A stretch of DNA of 64,000 nucleotides from UBA6170 sp942491385 (lineage in GTDB: Bacteria; Chloroflexota; Anaerolineae; Anaerolineales; Anaerolineaceae), in assembly GCA_942491385.1 (NCBI GenBank), contig CALOAF010000005.1, positions 124,001-188,000 on the forward strand, written 5' to 3'. How positions within the stretch are numbered: the first letter of the stretch is position 1; the number at the start of each line of letters is the position of its first letter. Both the position numbers and the translations under genes were made by a program. Shown here piece by piece: positions 8,387 to 17,137 of this stretch. Under the pieces are notes generated by a model, which made no database searches, was not told where the DNA came from, and saw nothing but the letters and a program-made list of their open reading frames with translations.

Positions 8387-8524
8387 TTATCCACCGTTCA
8401 GACCAGTTGCACTTGGAGCGCCAGCGCCAATGACAAACAAGACTAACATCAAAATGAAGACCAACATGCGAACATCAATGGTGCGGAGAACGACACTCAG
8501 TTTATTGGAAATTGAAGAAAACAT
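8387..8524 (-). CDS. 45-residue single-helix membrane peptide
   Basis: A short frame with a perfect AAAAGGAG site 7 bases before ATG 8524. It reads MFSSISNKLSVVLRTIDVR, a hydrophobic helix (about residues 21-33) and then GAGAPSATGLNGG followed by TAA. Codon use looks like the neighbouring genes. It lies 80 bp before DUF5317 on the same strand, so it is probably the first gene of that cluster. The amphipathic basic N-terminus, single helix and Gly-Gly end could suit a small regulatory or exported peptide, but no processing enzyme is present nearby. Not recognised as a named family. Confidence 0.65.
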   Translation of the reverse strand: MFSSISNKLSVVLRTIDVRMLVFILMLVLFVIGAGAPSATGLNGG

Positions 8525-8727
8525 AATTAAACTCCTTTTAAAATATAAGTTGAAAACATATTATCATGCATCCTGGTCTCAAATCAGGCATTAAATCGGT
8601 TTCATTTCCAGGATAATCTGTAACCATTTTCACTCAAAAAAATAATTCTTTTCGGTTGTCGAACAAATTATATTTTCCAGTAACAGGATGACCGGAATAA
8701 GAAATTTAAATCTTTTAGAATGCTGTG

Positions 8728-11700
8728 CTAATTCAGGAGATATTCGTAAAGTTCATGGGTTTGCTCAGAAGGAGGTGCGTTGACTTCTTTTTCCATCACT
8801 TCCACACAGCGCTGATACTGTTGAACCATAGCCGCCCGGTTGCCCATGGCAGCATATATCCTCATCGCCTGGCGATAGGCATCTTCCAGTAAATTGTCTT
8901 CATTGATCGCCCGATGGCAATAATCTAATGCCAGATCATAATTTGATTGATTGAAATAAATGTTGCTTACTTGCAAGAGAATATTGAGAAAGATTTGTCG
9001 CAGATACTCGCGTGGGCTGAAAACCCAGTTTTCATCAATATCAGACAAGTAGTTACCTTTATAAAATTTGATCGCTTCCCTGTAATGTGAAAGTTTATCA
9101 ATAGGTTCATGAACCTGATTTGCAAGCGCATTTTCCCGCAGGAAAAGCTCAACATCGTATTCATAATCAAGCTTATTATTGAATCTGTAAACATTTTGAT
9201 CCAAAATAATGCTGTCTTTTCCCACAGCACGCCGCAGTCTGTAAACGGTATTCTTAAAGCGGAATTTTACCTCATCCATGGTCGCATCTGGCCAGAATAT
9301 CAAGCTTATTTCTTCCTTTGTCATCCCTTCCGGATGGGCTAAAAGCATAAAAAACATATCCCGGGCGGCCTGGGTTTGCCATTCAGAACTGCTAACCTGA
9401 TGATTACTCAGATCAACTTGCATTCGACCCAAAGATCGAATTAACATCGTTGGAGGTGAAAAAGGAACCGCACGGGAATTCTTTCGCAATTCACGACGAA
9501 ATCCAGGTATTTTTACCTTAAATTGTTCAATCTGATTTATGAATTGATCAAATTCACTTTGCATTAATTCAGGTGTGTATCCTTTTAACGGCTTCATAAA
9601 TCTGGCAGCACTGGCCAACATCGTTGCAGGTGGATATTGGTTCCCTAAGCTGGAAAATATGTGTAAAAGATGTTCAATCACCTTTTCAGGTTGGTTGATG
9701 GAAATATTTGCCAACACCAGATACAAATGTGCTTTTTCGTATTGTACTTTATGACCGCCAATTTCAAAAAATGCACATGCTTTTTCCAGTCTAGGTAAAG
9801 CTTCCAAAGGTTTCTTTTCCAGTATTTTTATCCCCGAATGCTCTAAATCAATTAAATGCTTTTCCATCTGTGAGCCATTGTGACCAACCAAATCGTGAGC
9901 TTGATTAAGATTATTGTAGGCTGCATTGAAGTCTTCCTTGTAAGCTGATAGTATTGCTTTCTGGATTTTAATATACACTTGTAAAAAATGTTCCTGACTG
10001 CGGTCAGCGATGACTTCCGCCATATAATACGCCTGCATTGCCTGATCATCTACCTGGACTTCGTTAAAAATATCCCCTATGCCGGTAAGAATGAATGCTT
10101 CCATCCGAGCATACCCGCACGAGCGCGCATGATCTAAGGCTTCCTCAAATGATTGGCTTGCCTCAACATAATCGCCTGCCAATTGATTCAAAACGCCTAA
10201 ATTATTGAGTATATTTGATAGCCAAAACGAGTTCCCTAAGGATTTCCAATACTCCAAAGCGATTAAATATTTATTTTTTGCATTTGAATAATTCCCTAAA
10301 CTCTCATGAATTATCCCGATTTCAAGTTGAATAATTGCCTGATTTTTTTGATCATTGATGAAGTGCATCAAATTCAGTGCTTTTTCCAATTTCTCAAGCG
10401 CATTTTGTAATAATCCTTGATGAAAATAACACAGACCAATGCCACGCAGGGCTTCCCCTTTCATCGTAAGGAATTGTGGATCTTCCCCAGCCAATGATAT
10501 GATTTCTTCAGCATCTTTTTTCGCATCATCCAATTTTCCTATTACTCTCAAACCAGCCATACGCATGGATAATGCCTGAATTAACTTTAATTTATCTTTG
10601 GAAATAGCCAGGGAATCAATTGCACGATTAAATAGCGGAATCGCCAGGTTGGTATTTCCTAATACCATAGCCACATTCCCTTGCAGGGCAATTATGTAGG
10701 GTCGGGTATTTAACGCTTCCGTTGGGAGAGAATCCAGCCAGGCAGAGAGAGTTGAAATTCTTCCTTTTAATATCATTTCTAAGCCAACTTCCTCAACCAA
10801 CAAAATTAGATCATCTTGTGAATCCAATCGTCGGTAGATCGAAAAGGCTTTCTCCCACTCATTATTCTCTAGGGAAAATTTTGCATAACTGTATTGAATA
10901 GCTGATTCGACCTCTGGTTGCTGAAATTTGAACTTTTTTTGCAGGAATTCGAGAAACAAAGGATGATAGCGCAACCAATCCCCCTGATCCCCCACCGGCA
11001 CTGTAAACAGGTTTTCCCGCTGAATTTCATTCATCCATTCCTGCCAGGGTGTGTTATCGCTGGCGATCACAGGGCTAATTACCTCTTTACAGAGGTCAGC
11101 ATTAAATTCTTCTAAAACGCTGGACCAGAGTAAAAATGAACGCAGATCCGGTGATAAATAGTCTAGTATTTGTGAAAAATATTTTCCTAAAGAAAAACCT
11201 GAAACCCTGTTTAAACGAGCACGGAGCGATGCTGTTTCTTCTTTTACCTGACTGGTAAGGATAATTCCCGTTACCCAACCTTCTGTTTGGAGTTGGATCT
11301 CGTTTGCCATCTCTATGCTAAGCGCTGGCTGTTGATTTATTTGATAAAGTTGTTGGATCTCTTCTGGAATAAATTCCAATTCCTCATAACTAAGACCATC
11401 CGCTTCTGAGCGTGCGACCAAATTGGGTAACACAGGGAGGGAGAGCAACGTACGAGAAGCCAGGATAATATGGCAATTTTCATCCAGATTCATTAACAAT
11501 CTATCGAAGAAGTTTCGAATTTCCAGACTGTCATTAACCAGATGATAATCATCCAGAACCATTAAGAAGTGTTCTGATATATTTTCATAAATATCATTAA
11601 TAAACACTGAAGCAATCAAATCAGCATCAAATTTTGTTTGTCCACCTGATAATGCAGCAGCTGTTCTTTTGCCAAATGCGGGAAAACGATTTTGGATAGA

Positions 11701-11961
11701 GGCCGCAAAATAAGCAACGAAACGCCAGGGATCAATATCTAACCGATCGATTGTGTACCAACAAAACGGTAGAGTCGTCTGACCAATAAAGTCAATCAGC
11801 AACGAAGTCTTTCCATATCCAGCAGGTGCCGATACCAAGACTAAGCGCTTTTCAATCATATCTGCTAATAATTGATTTAAGCGCGTTCGATTTACCAGAT
11901 CTTTTCTTCGATGTGGTGAGGTTATTCTTGTGCGGATAATGGTTTGATTACCAAACATCAC
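8728..11961 (-). CDS. MalT-like STAND ATPase transcriptional regulator with TPRs and C-terminal BTAD domain
   Basis: A 1077-residue cytoplasmic regulator. Residues about 20-330 form a MalT-type STAND ATPase: Walker A APAGYGKTSL (about 45-54) and Walker B LMVLDDYHLV (about 133-142). Residues about 350-800 are helical TPR-type repeats that in MalT relatives bind an inducer. Residues about 835-1077 hold an OmpR/SARP-like winged helix (LLAHPEGMTKEEISLIFWP, RFKNTVYRLRRAVG) followed by a bacterial transcriptional activator domain (DAYRQAMRIYAAMGNRAAMVQQYQRC). This is the SARP order reversed, as is usual in Chloroflexota: sensor first, DNA-binding part last. It stands alone on its strand, so its target cannot be deduced; the divergent hydrolase-membrane gene is a candidate. 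Confidence 0.9.
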   Translation of the reverse strand: MMFGNQTIIRTRITSPHRRKDLVNRTRLNQLLADMIEKRLVLVSAPAGYGKTSLLIDFIGQTTLPFCWYTIDRLDIDPWRFVAYFAASIQNRFPAFGKRTAAALSGGQTKFDADLIASVFINDIYENISEHFLMVLDDYHLVNDSLEIRNFFDRLLMNLDENCHIILASRTLLSLPVLPNLVARSEADGLSYEELEFIPEEIQQLYQINQQPALSIEMANEIQLQTEGWVTGIILTSQVKEETASLRARLNRVSGFSLGKYFSQILDYLSPDLRSFLLWSSVLEEFNADLCKEVISPVIASDNTPWQEWMNEIQRENLFTVPVGDQGDWLRYHPLFLEFLQKKFKFQQPEVESAIQYSYAKFSLENNEWEKAFSIYRRLDSQDDLILLVEEVGLEMILKGRISTLSAWLDSLPTEALNTRPYIIALQGNVAMVLGNTNLAIPLFNRAIDSLAISKDKLKLIQALSMRMAGLRVIGKLDDAKKDAEEIISLAGEDPQFLTMKGEALRGIGLCYFHQGLLQNALEKLEKALNLMHFINDQKNQAIIQLEIGIIHESLGNYSNAKNKYLIALEYWKSLGNSFWLSNILNNLGVLNQLAGDYVEASQSFEEALDHARSCGYARMEAFILTGIGDIFNEVQVDDQAMQAYYMAEVIADRSQEHFLQVYIKIQKAILSAYKEDFNAAYNNLNQAHDLVGHNGSQMEKHLIDLEHSGIKILEKKPLEALPRLEKACAFFEIGGHKVQYEKAHLYLVLANISINQPEKVIEHLLHIFSSLGNQYPPATMLASAARFMKPLKGYTPELMQSEFDQFINQIEQFKVKIPGFRRELRKNSRAVPFSPPTMLIRSLGRMQVDLSNHQVSSSEWQTQAARDMFFMLLAHPEGMTKEEISLIFWPDATMDEVKFRFKNTVYRLRRAVGKDSIILDQNVYRFNNKLDYEYDVELFLRENALANQVHEPIDKLSHYREAIKFYKGNYLSDIDENWVFSPREYLRQIFLNILLQVSNIYFNQSNYDLALDYCHRAINEDNLLEDAYRQAMRIYAAMGNRAAMVQQYQRCVEVMEKEVNAPPSEQTHELYEYLLN

Positions 11962-12233
11962 TTCTTCTAACCGGCTTCTTCGGTGAACTTGAGTTTTTCC
12001 AATGAACAGTTGGACGAATGATTATAATATAAAAATTAGTTCACGAACGTGATGATTACTATTTTGTTGTTTAGTATATACCAAAACAATCACCAATGAT
12101 GAAATTTTTCTTTGGTTTCAGGTTTGGGCTGGACACGATTATACATGAATTGTTCAATTCAACAGAATTGTACCGATGATATTTGCTATGGGATTTATAA
12201 GGTAGTGAATTAGAAAATGAATACAATATTTAA

Positions 12234-13919
12234 ATGAAGAGACGCTTCCCCCCCTTGCCTTTTTTAATTATTGGAATTATTTTGGCTTTTGTTCCATTAA
12301 TTTTTATCAGATTACAGGATAGCCAATTCTTATCACCCCCTCAATCACTTAGAATCATCGATCCTAATCAAGATGTGTTATCAGCCACTTATTACCCGGG
12401 TTTAAAACCCTACGGAGTAATCCTGCTTGAAGGGTTCGGTTCAGACCAAGTTACCATGACCAGTTTTGCAAGCGAGTTTGCTCGCAATGACTGGCATGTA
12501 TTCTCGTTCGATTTTAGTGGTCATGGACGCTCATCCGGGACGTTATCATTTGATAACGCCAGTACAGACCACCTTGCCAGACAGAGCCTTTTTATGATTC
12601 AGGAGTTTAAAAGAATTTCCAGGTTAGATGATAACCAGATTTTTCTTTTGGGGCATAGTTTAGGTGCGCGCGTGGCTCTGCAAACAACAGCGCTGAAGAC
12701 AGACCAATTTGCTGGGTTGATATTGCTGGGAACTCAGATAAATCTATCGAGCAATGTTCAATCTGAGTTTTTTACCGGAATTTCAGATATCAATTTGCCA
12801 TGGATACAATCATTAGATGAAACAAATCCGGTAACTCCCATCCTGATGATCAGTGGCGAATGGGATGACATTCTGACCCCGAAAAGTGCAGAATTGCTTT
12901 TCAGCAAGCTTACTGCTGGTATTTTCGATCAGAAAAATGGGAACTATCAATCACTAAATTTGAAATATCCGAGTAGGTACCAAACAATATTGCCACTTCT
13001 TTTCCATAATTATGAACCTTTTTCGTCTAGGGTTATTCATGTTATGAATACCTGGATTCAAAGTCAATTTGATATCAATATCTTGGATTCACAATTGCCA
13101 ACAATCAGAATTTTATCCTGGTTCATAAGTCTGGTTGGAATTTTTATTGTATTAATCAGTTTCAGGAGATGGTTTGCGAAAGAGGAAACTCTAAATAGAA
13201 TAATTTCCCCGATTGAGATCACGAACCTGAAGCGATTCCTGTGGGGAAAACTCATCTTATGGCTGGGCGCGATACCAATCGCAGCCATTCTGGGAAGTAT
13301 TTTCTTTTTTATTCCAATCGGAAAACCTGTATTAAATCTGATTTATGTTTGTTTTATCGGTGGATATGGAATTTTACTATTCTTGCTTTACAGGGGTGGA
13401 AAAATGCCCGGGGTTGAAGGGAAACTGAATCAAAAGATAAATTTCTCAAAGGACATTCACAATTTGTTTTCAAATATTATGAGGAATCGGAGCAAATTAG
13501 TTCCAACCTTTGGTATCACGCTAATCATTCCTTTATTTACGGTGATATTTGCACGCACAGGCTGGTTTTTTATATTTCCAGCAAATCTCCGCTTGTTATG
13601 GTTGTTTATCTTCACACCAATCACTGCCCTCGGATTCTGGATTGGCATCAAAGAAACACAAATTTTGCCTGATCAACCTTTGCCAAAAATTGCCCAAACG
13701 CTGATTGGGCTCTTTCCTTTTTTTGTTTATACGATCTTGATGGCTGCCATTGGGTCCCTTTCTGGCATGATCGGAGGATTACAAGGGTTAATCATATTGT
13801 GGTTGGTGATTACGTATGGTAATTCAATCCAAGCGATCAGTGAGCGTCCATGGCTAACCGCGACCTGCATGGCATTTTTGTTGTATTGGTTGATTCTTCC
13901 ACAAGGTGTATTATTCTAA
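12234..13919 (+). CDS. Alpha/beta hydrolase fused to a C-terminal multi-helix membrane domain
   Basis: A 561-residue protein. After an N-terminal membrane helix (about 9-27) comes an alpha/beta hydrolase fold with FDFSGHGRSSG and the nucleophile elbow GHSLGAR (Ser near residue 143). A probable acid lies in SGEWDDILTP and a His near LLFHNYEP. From about residue 288 onward there are seven or so membrane helices with no match I recognise. The hydrolase part should face the outside if the first helix is an uncleaved anchor. No good ribosome site precedes ATG 12234, so the start is uncertain. It is divergent from the MalT/BTAD gene across 272 bp. Confidence 0.8.
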   Translation: MKRRFPPLPFLIIGIILAFVPLIFIRLQDSQFLSPPQSLRIIDPNQDVLSATYYPGLKPYGVILLEGFGSDQVTMTSFASEFARNDWHVFSFDFSGHGRSSGTLSFDNASTDHLARQSLFMIQEFKRISRLDDNQIFLLGHSLGARVALQTTALKTDQFAGLILLGTQINLSSNVQSEFFTGISDINLPWIQSLDETNPVTPILMISGEWDDILTPKSAELLFSKLTAGIFDQKNGNYQSLNLKYPSRYQTILPLLFHNYEPFSSRVIHVMNTWIQSQFDINILDSQLPTIRILSWFISLVGIFIVLISFRRWFAKEETLNRIISPIEITNLKRFLWGKLILWLGAIPIAAILGSIFFFIPIGKPVLNLIYVCFIGGYGILLFLLYRGGKMPGVEGKLNQKINFSKDIHNLFSNIMRNRSKLVPTFGITLIIPLFTVIFARTGWFFIFPANLRLLWLFIFTPITALGFWIGIKETQILPDQPLPKIAQTLIGLFPFFVYTILMAAIGSLSGMIGGLQGLIILWLVITYGNSIQAISERPWLTATCMAFLLYWLILPQGVLF

Positions 13920-14002
13920 AAAGCTATCACCTTTTTATATATTCAGAAGAAAACCTCATCAACTCTCATTAATTCTTATTCTAAGTAAATTCATATCCAA
14001 AA

Positions 14003-14017
14003 TTATGAGTCTCATAA
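14003..14017. promoter_or_regulatory. Palindrome in the intergenic region 13920-14239
   Basis: The 320-bp space before the flavoprotein gene is AT-rich and holds one perfect odd palindrome, TTATGAGTCTCATAA. It could be an operator for the gene at 14240, but no matching regulator or promoter elements are evident. Nothing else was seen in the spacer except a GATAGGAG ribosome site just before 14240. Confidence 0.3.
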
Positions 14018-14239
14018 GATAGTTCCAGAGAGATTTGTAATAGATCCGTTGTGATATGTCGAATGTGTAATATATATTAGTATTTTGTCACTTTAATTTC
14101 ATATTCATCTAAAATTTGTGTTATTGGTGGGATAATTGGAAAGCAAAATAAAGTATGAGCACGAAGGATTGACCAATCTGGTTAAGAGAGTCACTTACCT
14201 TTTTTACCCATTGCAAAATTTTATTGATAGGAGATTAAT

Positions 14240-15583
14240 ATGAAAAAAACCGATGTTTTGATTTTAGGAGGACTATCAGGAATTTCTGCTGGTATCAGTA
14301 GTCGCCAACATTATCCTGATAAGAAAGTTACTCTGGTTCGTAAGGAAGGAACTGTTCTAATCCCATGTGGGATCCCATACATTTATGGAACCGTAAATAG
14401 TCCAAAGAACGATGTGATTCCCGATGGGTTACTTGAAAAAAATGACATTGAATTAATAAAATCTGAGGCAATTTCAGTAGATCGAGAGAATAAAATTGTT
14501 AGCTTATTCAATGGGGAAAAGATAAACTATGACAAGCTTATTTTCGCAACCGGTTCTCTGCCTGTTATTCCACCAATTCCAGGTGTTGACAAAAAGAACG
14601 TCTATCCAGTCAAGAAAGAATATGATTATCTTGATGGACTAAATGAGGAGATGAAATCCATCAAGGATCTGGTGGTCATCGGTGGTGGTTTTATTGGCGT
14701 TGAATTTGCCGATGAATGTCGTAAGGGACGCGAAATAAATGTCACTGTTGTGGAAGCTTTACCTCATTGTCTACAGGCTGCTTTTGATGATGAGTTTTGC
14801 ATTGAAGCGGAGGAGAAGTTATCCTCCGCAGGTGTTAAATTGTTGACCAACACAAAAGTTTTAGAAATTCTAGGTGATACTGCAGTTACTGGCGTCAAAC
14901 TATCCAATGGCATTGAAATAAAGGCAGATATGGTCATCCTAGGTATAGGCGCTTTTCCAAACACTGCGCTGGCGAAAAATTGTGGTCTCAAACTTGGTGT
15001 TTTAAACGCGATTAAAGTGAACCATTATATGCAAACTCACAGCGACCCTGATGTTTTTGCTTGTGGTGATTGTGCGGAAAAGCAATCGTTTTTCACTGGG
15101 CGTACCATAGGCGTTATGCTTGCATCGGTTGCAACTTCAGAAGCTCGAATTGCTGGTGCAAACCTGTATTCACCTGTGCACCAAAACTCAGGTGTTATCA
15201 GCTCTTTTTCTACCATGATTAATGGTCGAGCCTTTGGTGTAACAGGTTTGACCGAATGTGTCGCCAAAAAAGCTGGCATAAAATATTTAGTCGGCAGAGC
15301 TGAGGCTCCAGATACTCATCCAGGTGGCATGCCTAATTCAACCATGACCAAGGTAAAACTGATTTTTGCCAAAAATACTGGTGTGCTCCTTGGCGGAGCC
15401 ATTTCCGGTGGTAAAACAGTTGGTGAAATGATTAATTTACTAAGTGCTGCTATCATGCATCGCATGACAGATCACGATATCTATCAATTCCAAATGGGGA
15501 CCCACCCTGCATTAACATCCTCACCAATCGCATATCCGATTGTTAATGCAGCTGGCAAAGTATTGGTTCCATTTAGTAATTAA
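14240..15583 (+). CDS. FAD-dependent pyridine nucleotide-disulfide oxidoreductase (CoA-disulfide reductase / NADH oxidase type)
   Basis: A 447-residue cytoplasmic flavoprotein. The FAD-binding start is DVLILGGLSGISAG, slightly off the usual GxGxxG. IPCGIPYIYG places the redox Cys at residue 43, the position of the single catalytic Cys in CoA-disulfide reductases and peroxide-reducing NADH oxidases. The NAD site is VVIGGGFIGVEFADE (about 150), and the second FAD motif is VFACGDCAE (about 272). The C-terminal dimerisation domain is present. Likely role: NAD(P)H-dependent reduction of CoA-disulfide, polysulfide or O2. Single gene with a GATAGGAG site, followed by a terminator. Substrate cannot be told from sequence alone. 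Confidence 0.85.
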   Translation: MKKTDVLILGGLSGISAGISSRQHYPDKKVTLVRKEGTVLIPCGIPYIYGTVNSPKNDVIPDGLLEKNDIELIKSEAISVDRENKIVSLFNGEKINYDKLIFATGSLPVIPPIPGVDKKNVYPVKKEYDYLDGLNEEMKSIKDLVVIGGGFIGVEFADECRKGREINVTVVEALPHCLQAAFDDEFCIEAEEKLSSAGVKLLTNTKVLEILGDTAVTGVKLSNGIEIKADMVILGIGAFPNTALAKNCGLKLGVLNAIKVNHYMQTHSDPDVFACGDCAEKQSFFTGRTIGVMLASVATSEARIAGANLYSPVHQNSGVISSFSTMINGRAFGVTGLTECVAKKAGIKYLVGRAEAPDTHPGGMPNSTMTKVKLIFAKNTGVLLGGAISGGKTVGEMINLLSAAIMHRMTDHDIYQFQMGTHPALTSSPIAYPIVNAAGKVLVPFSN

Positions 15584-15684
15584 TTTATCCAACTTTATAT
15601 TTTATGGTGTGGATGGATTAACAACAGCTGGATATAAAATCGATATTTCTGATTTGACGATTGAAAAGAACTTTAAAAATAATT

Positions 15685-15728
15685 TAAAACAAAAGGGCAC
15701 GGAATTTTCACCGTACCCTTCTGTTTTA
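15685..15728. terminator. Intrinsic terminator between convergent genes
   Basis: A hairpin of about 17 bp (15686-15702 with 15711-15727) with one mismatch and one G-U pair, flanked by A and T runs on its two sides. It can serve both the flavoprotein gene and the convergent PmbA-like gene. Confidence 0.75.
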
Positions 15729-15749
15729 CCTGATTTTATTATCAAATGA

Positions 15750-17135
15750 TCAGTACGAGGGATTTGAGTGAGAAATCTCCAGGTCGTTCACTCGTACAAA
15801 CTTCGGCAGAACAATCGCTACCGGATTACGAGCTCCGTAACTCGAAGAGGTATTGTAAACCGTTTGTTGTTTTGACATCCAAGCAACTTTATCCCCAAAG
15901 ATATCCAACAAACTCTGTGTGACGCGCACATTGAAAGGCACCACAATGGATCCATCTTTTTTAAGTAATAGTGCTCCAAAACGAGAACTGGCAGTCACTA
16001 ATGCTTTGGATGGGTTAACAATATTCATGTAGTGTAAGAATGGGATATAGAGAATATCTTTGTCACGTGGTAGTTTGACTAATGCCATGAGATTATCAAC
16101 ATCTACTTCCCCACCTTCTAATACCAGACTTTTATGAGGAACATTGTGACCGGTTGCTTGCGCATCAAATTCGTCAGCATCGTCCTGATACCAGGTGAAT
16201 TTTTGAAAAACACCATTCACAAAGAGAGGGAATGGTTTTCGTTCAATCCCCATTGAATCACGCTTTAAAGGATAAGTTTCAAGGCGAGTTGGATCATCCA
16301 CCAATGTAAATTTATCTGAGAATACTTTCTTTCCGATATGATTTTCGGTCAGAAATGAATATCCACGTTTCATTAAACCACCATTGAACCCAATCCAGTT
16401 CATAAAACTGATCATTTCAGCAGTCGCAGCAGGTCCAAATACAATATCATATTTGCCGACAGGAATTTGCTGTGCAGGATCGTTCTTATATCTTTCAATT
16501 AAGAAGGTTAGTTCCGTCTGTAATTCTTCTGGTTTCAAATCCTCTTTTTTCTGAGCAGATTGTTCTGCTGTTACCTCCCACTTTAACTCAGAATGAGCCA
16601 GCACAATGGTTACCTGAGCATCCGAGGTTTGAAGATATTGGGTGAATTTTGATTTTGTGGAGATTTGTGCCAGGGTATTTATGCCTGAGGAAAAAATACC
16701 GGATAGCGTAATCTTGTCTGTTTCCAAATCTCTGGTAGCTTCATTAAAGTAAGCTAACTTTTCTTCACCCGATATATTCGCTAAGGCTGCGTCAAATCCT
16801 TGATCATCAGTGTAGTCTTCCTTAAATTCAGGTATCGAGGGTTGGTAATTCAGTGGCATTGCGAACTTGACCATTTCAGCAGCAATGTCCAAGCCTTGTT
16901 TCATTTCATCCAGTTTGCTCAAATCTGTGATCATCTCATAACTGGCTCTGCGTCGGTCTTCGAATACGATAATTTCCAAGCGGATAAGATGTTCATTTGT
17001 ATTCAAAGAAATGGCTGAGTTGGCAAACCGCATCAGGTAACTATCCTCTTCATGGTAAAGGAATGCAGCTTCAACCCCTTTGGAGAGAGCGTATTCGCGC
17101 AGAGAGGTCAGAGTCTGTAATATTTTCTCTTTCAT
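15750..17135 (-). CDS. TldD/PmbA family protein, PmbA-like (TldE) subunit
   Basis: A 461-residue member of the modulator-of-gyrase family. TldD and PmbA/TldE form a heterodimeric metalloprotease in which TldE is the non-catalytic partner (known of the family). This copy lacks the HExxxH motif, in keeping with that role. The central and C-terminal domains (DIVFGPAATAEM, and the FGALLLKKDGSIVVPFNVR region) are recognisable. It starts 2 bp after TldD ends, and its GGAG ribosome site overlaps the TldD stop region, so translation is coupled. In other bacteria the pair trims unfolded or short peptides, including microcin and PQQ-type precursors. Confidence 0.9.
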   Translation of the reverse strand: MKEKILQTLTSLREYALSKGVEAAFLYHEEDSYLMRFANSAISLNTNEHLIRLEIIVFEDRRRASYEMITDLSKLDEMKQGLDIAAEMVKFAMPLNYQPSIPEFKEDYTDDQGFDAALANISGEEKLAYFNEATRDLETDKITLSGIFSSGINTLAQISTKSKFTQYLQTSDAQVTIVLAHSELKWEVTAEQSAQKKEDLKPEELQTELTFLIERYKNDPAQQIPVGKYDIVFGPAATAEMISFMNWIGFNGGLMKRGYSFLTENHIGKKVFSDKFTLVDDPTRLETYPLKRDSMGIERKPFPLFVNGVFQKFTWYQDDADEFDAQATGHNVPHKSLVLEGGEVDVDNLMALVKLPRDKDILYIPFLHYMNIVNPSKALVTASSRFGALLLKKDGSIVVPFNVRVTQSLLDIFGDKVAWMSKQQTVYNTSSSYGARNPVAIVLPKFVRVNDLEISHSNPSY

Positions 17136-17137
17136 GA

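Noticed and set aside
8361..8594. Plus-strand frame opposite the 45-residue peptide
   Set aside because: Lacks a ribosome site and is antisense to a better supported small gene.
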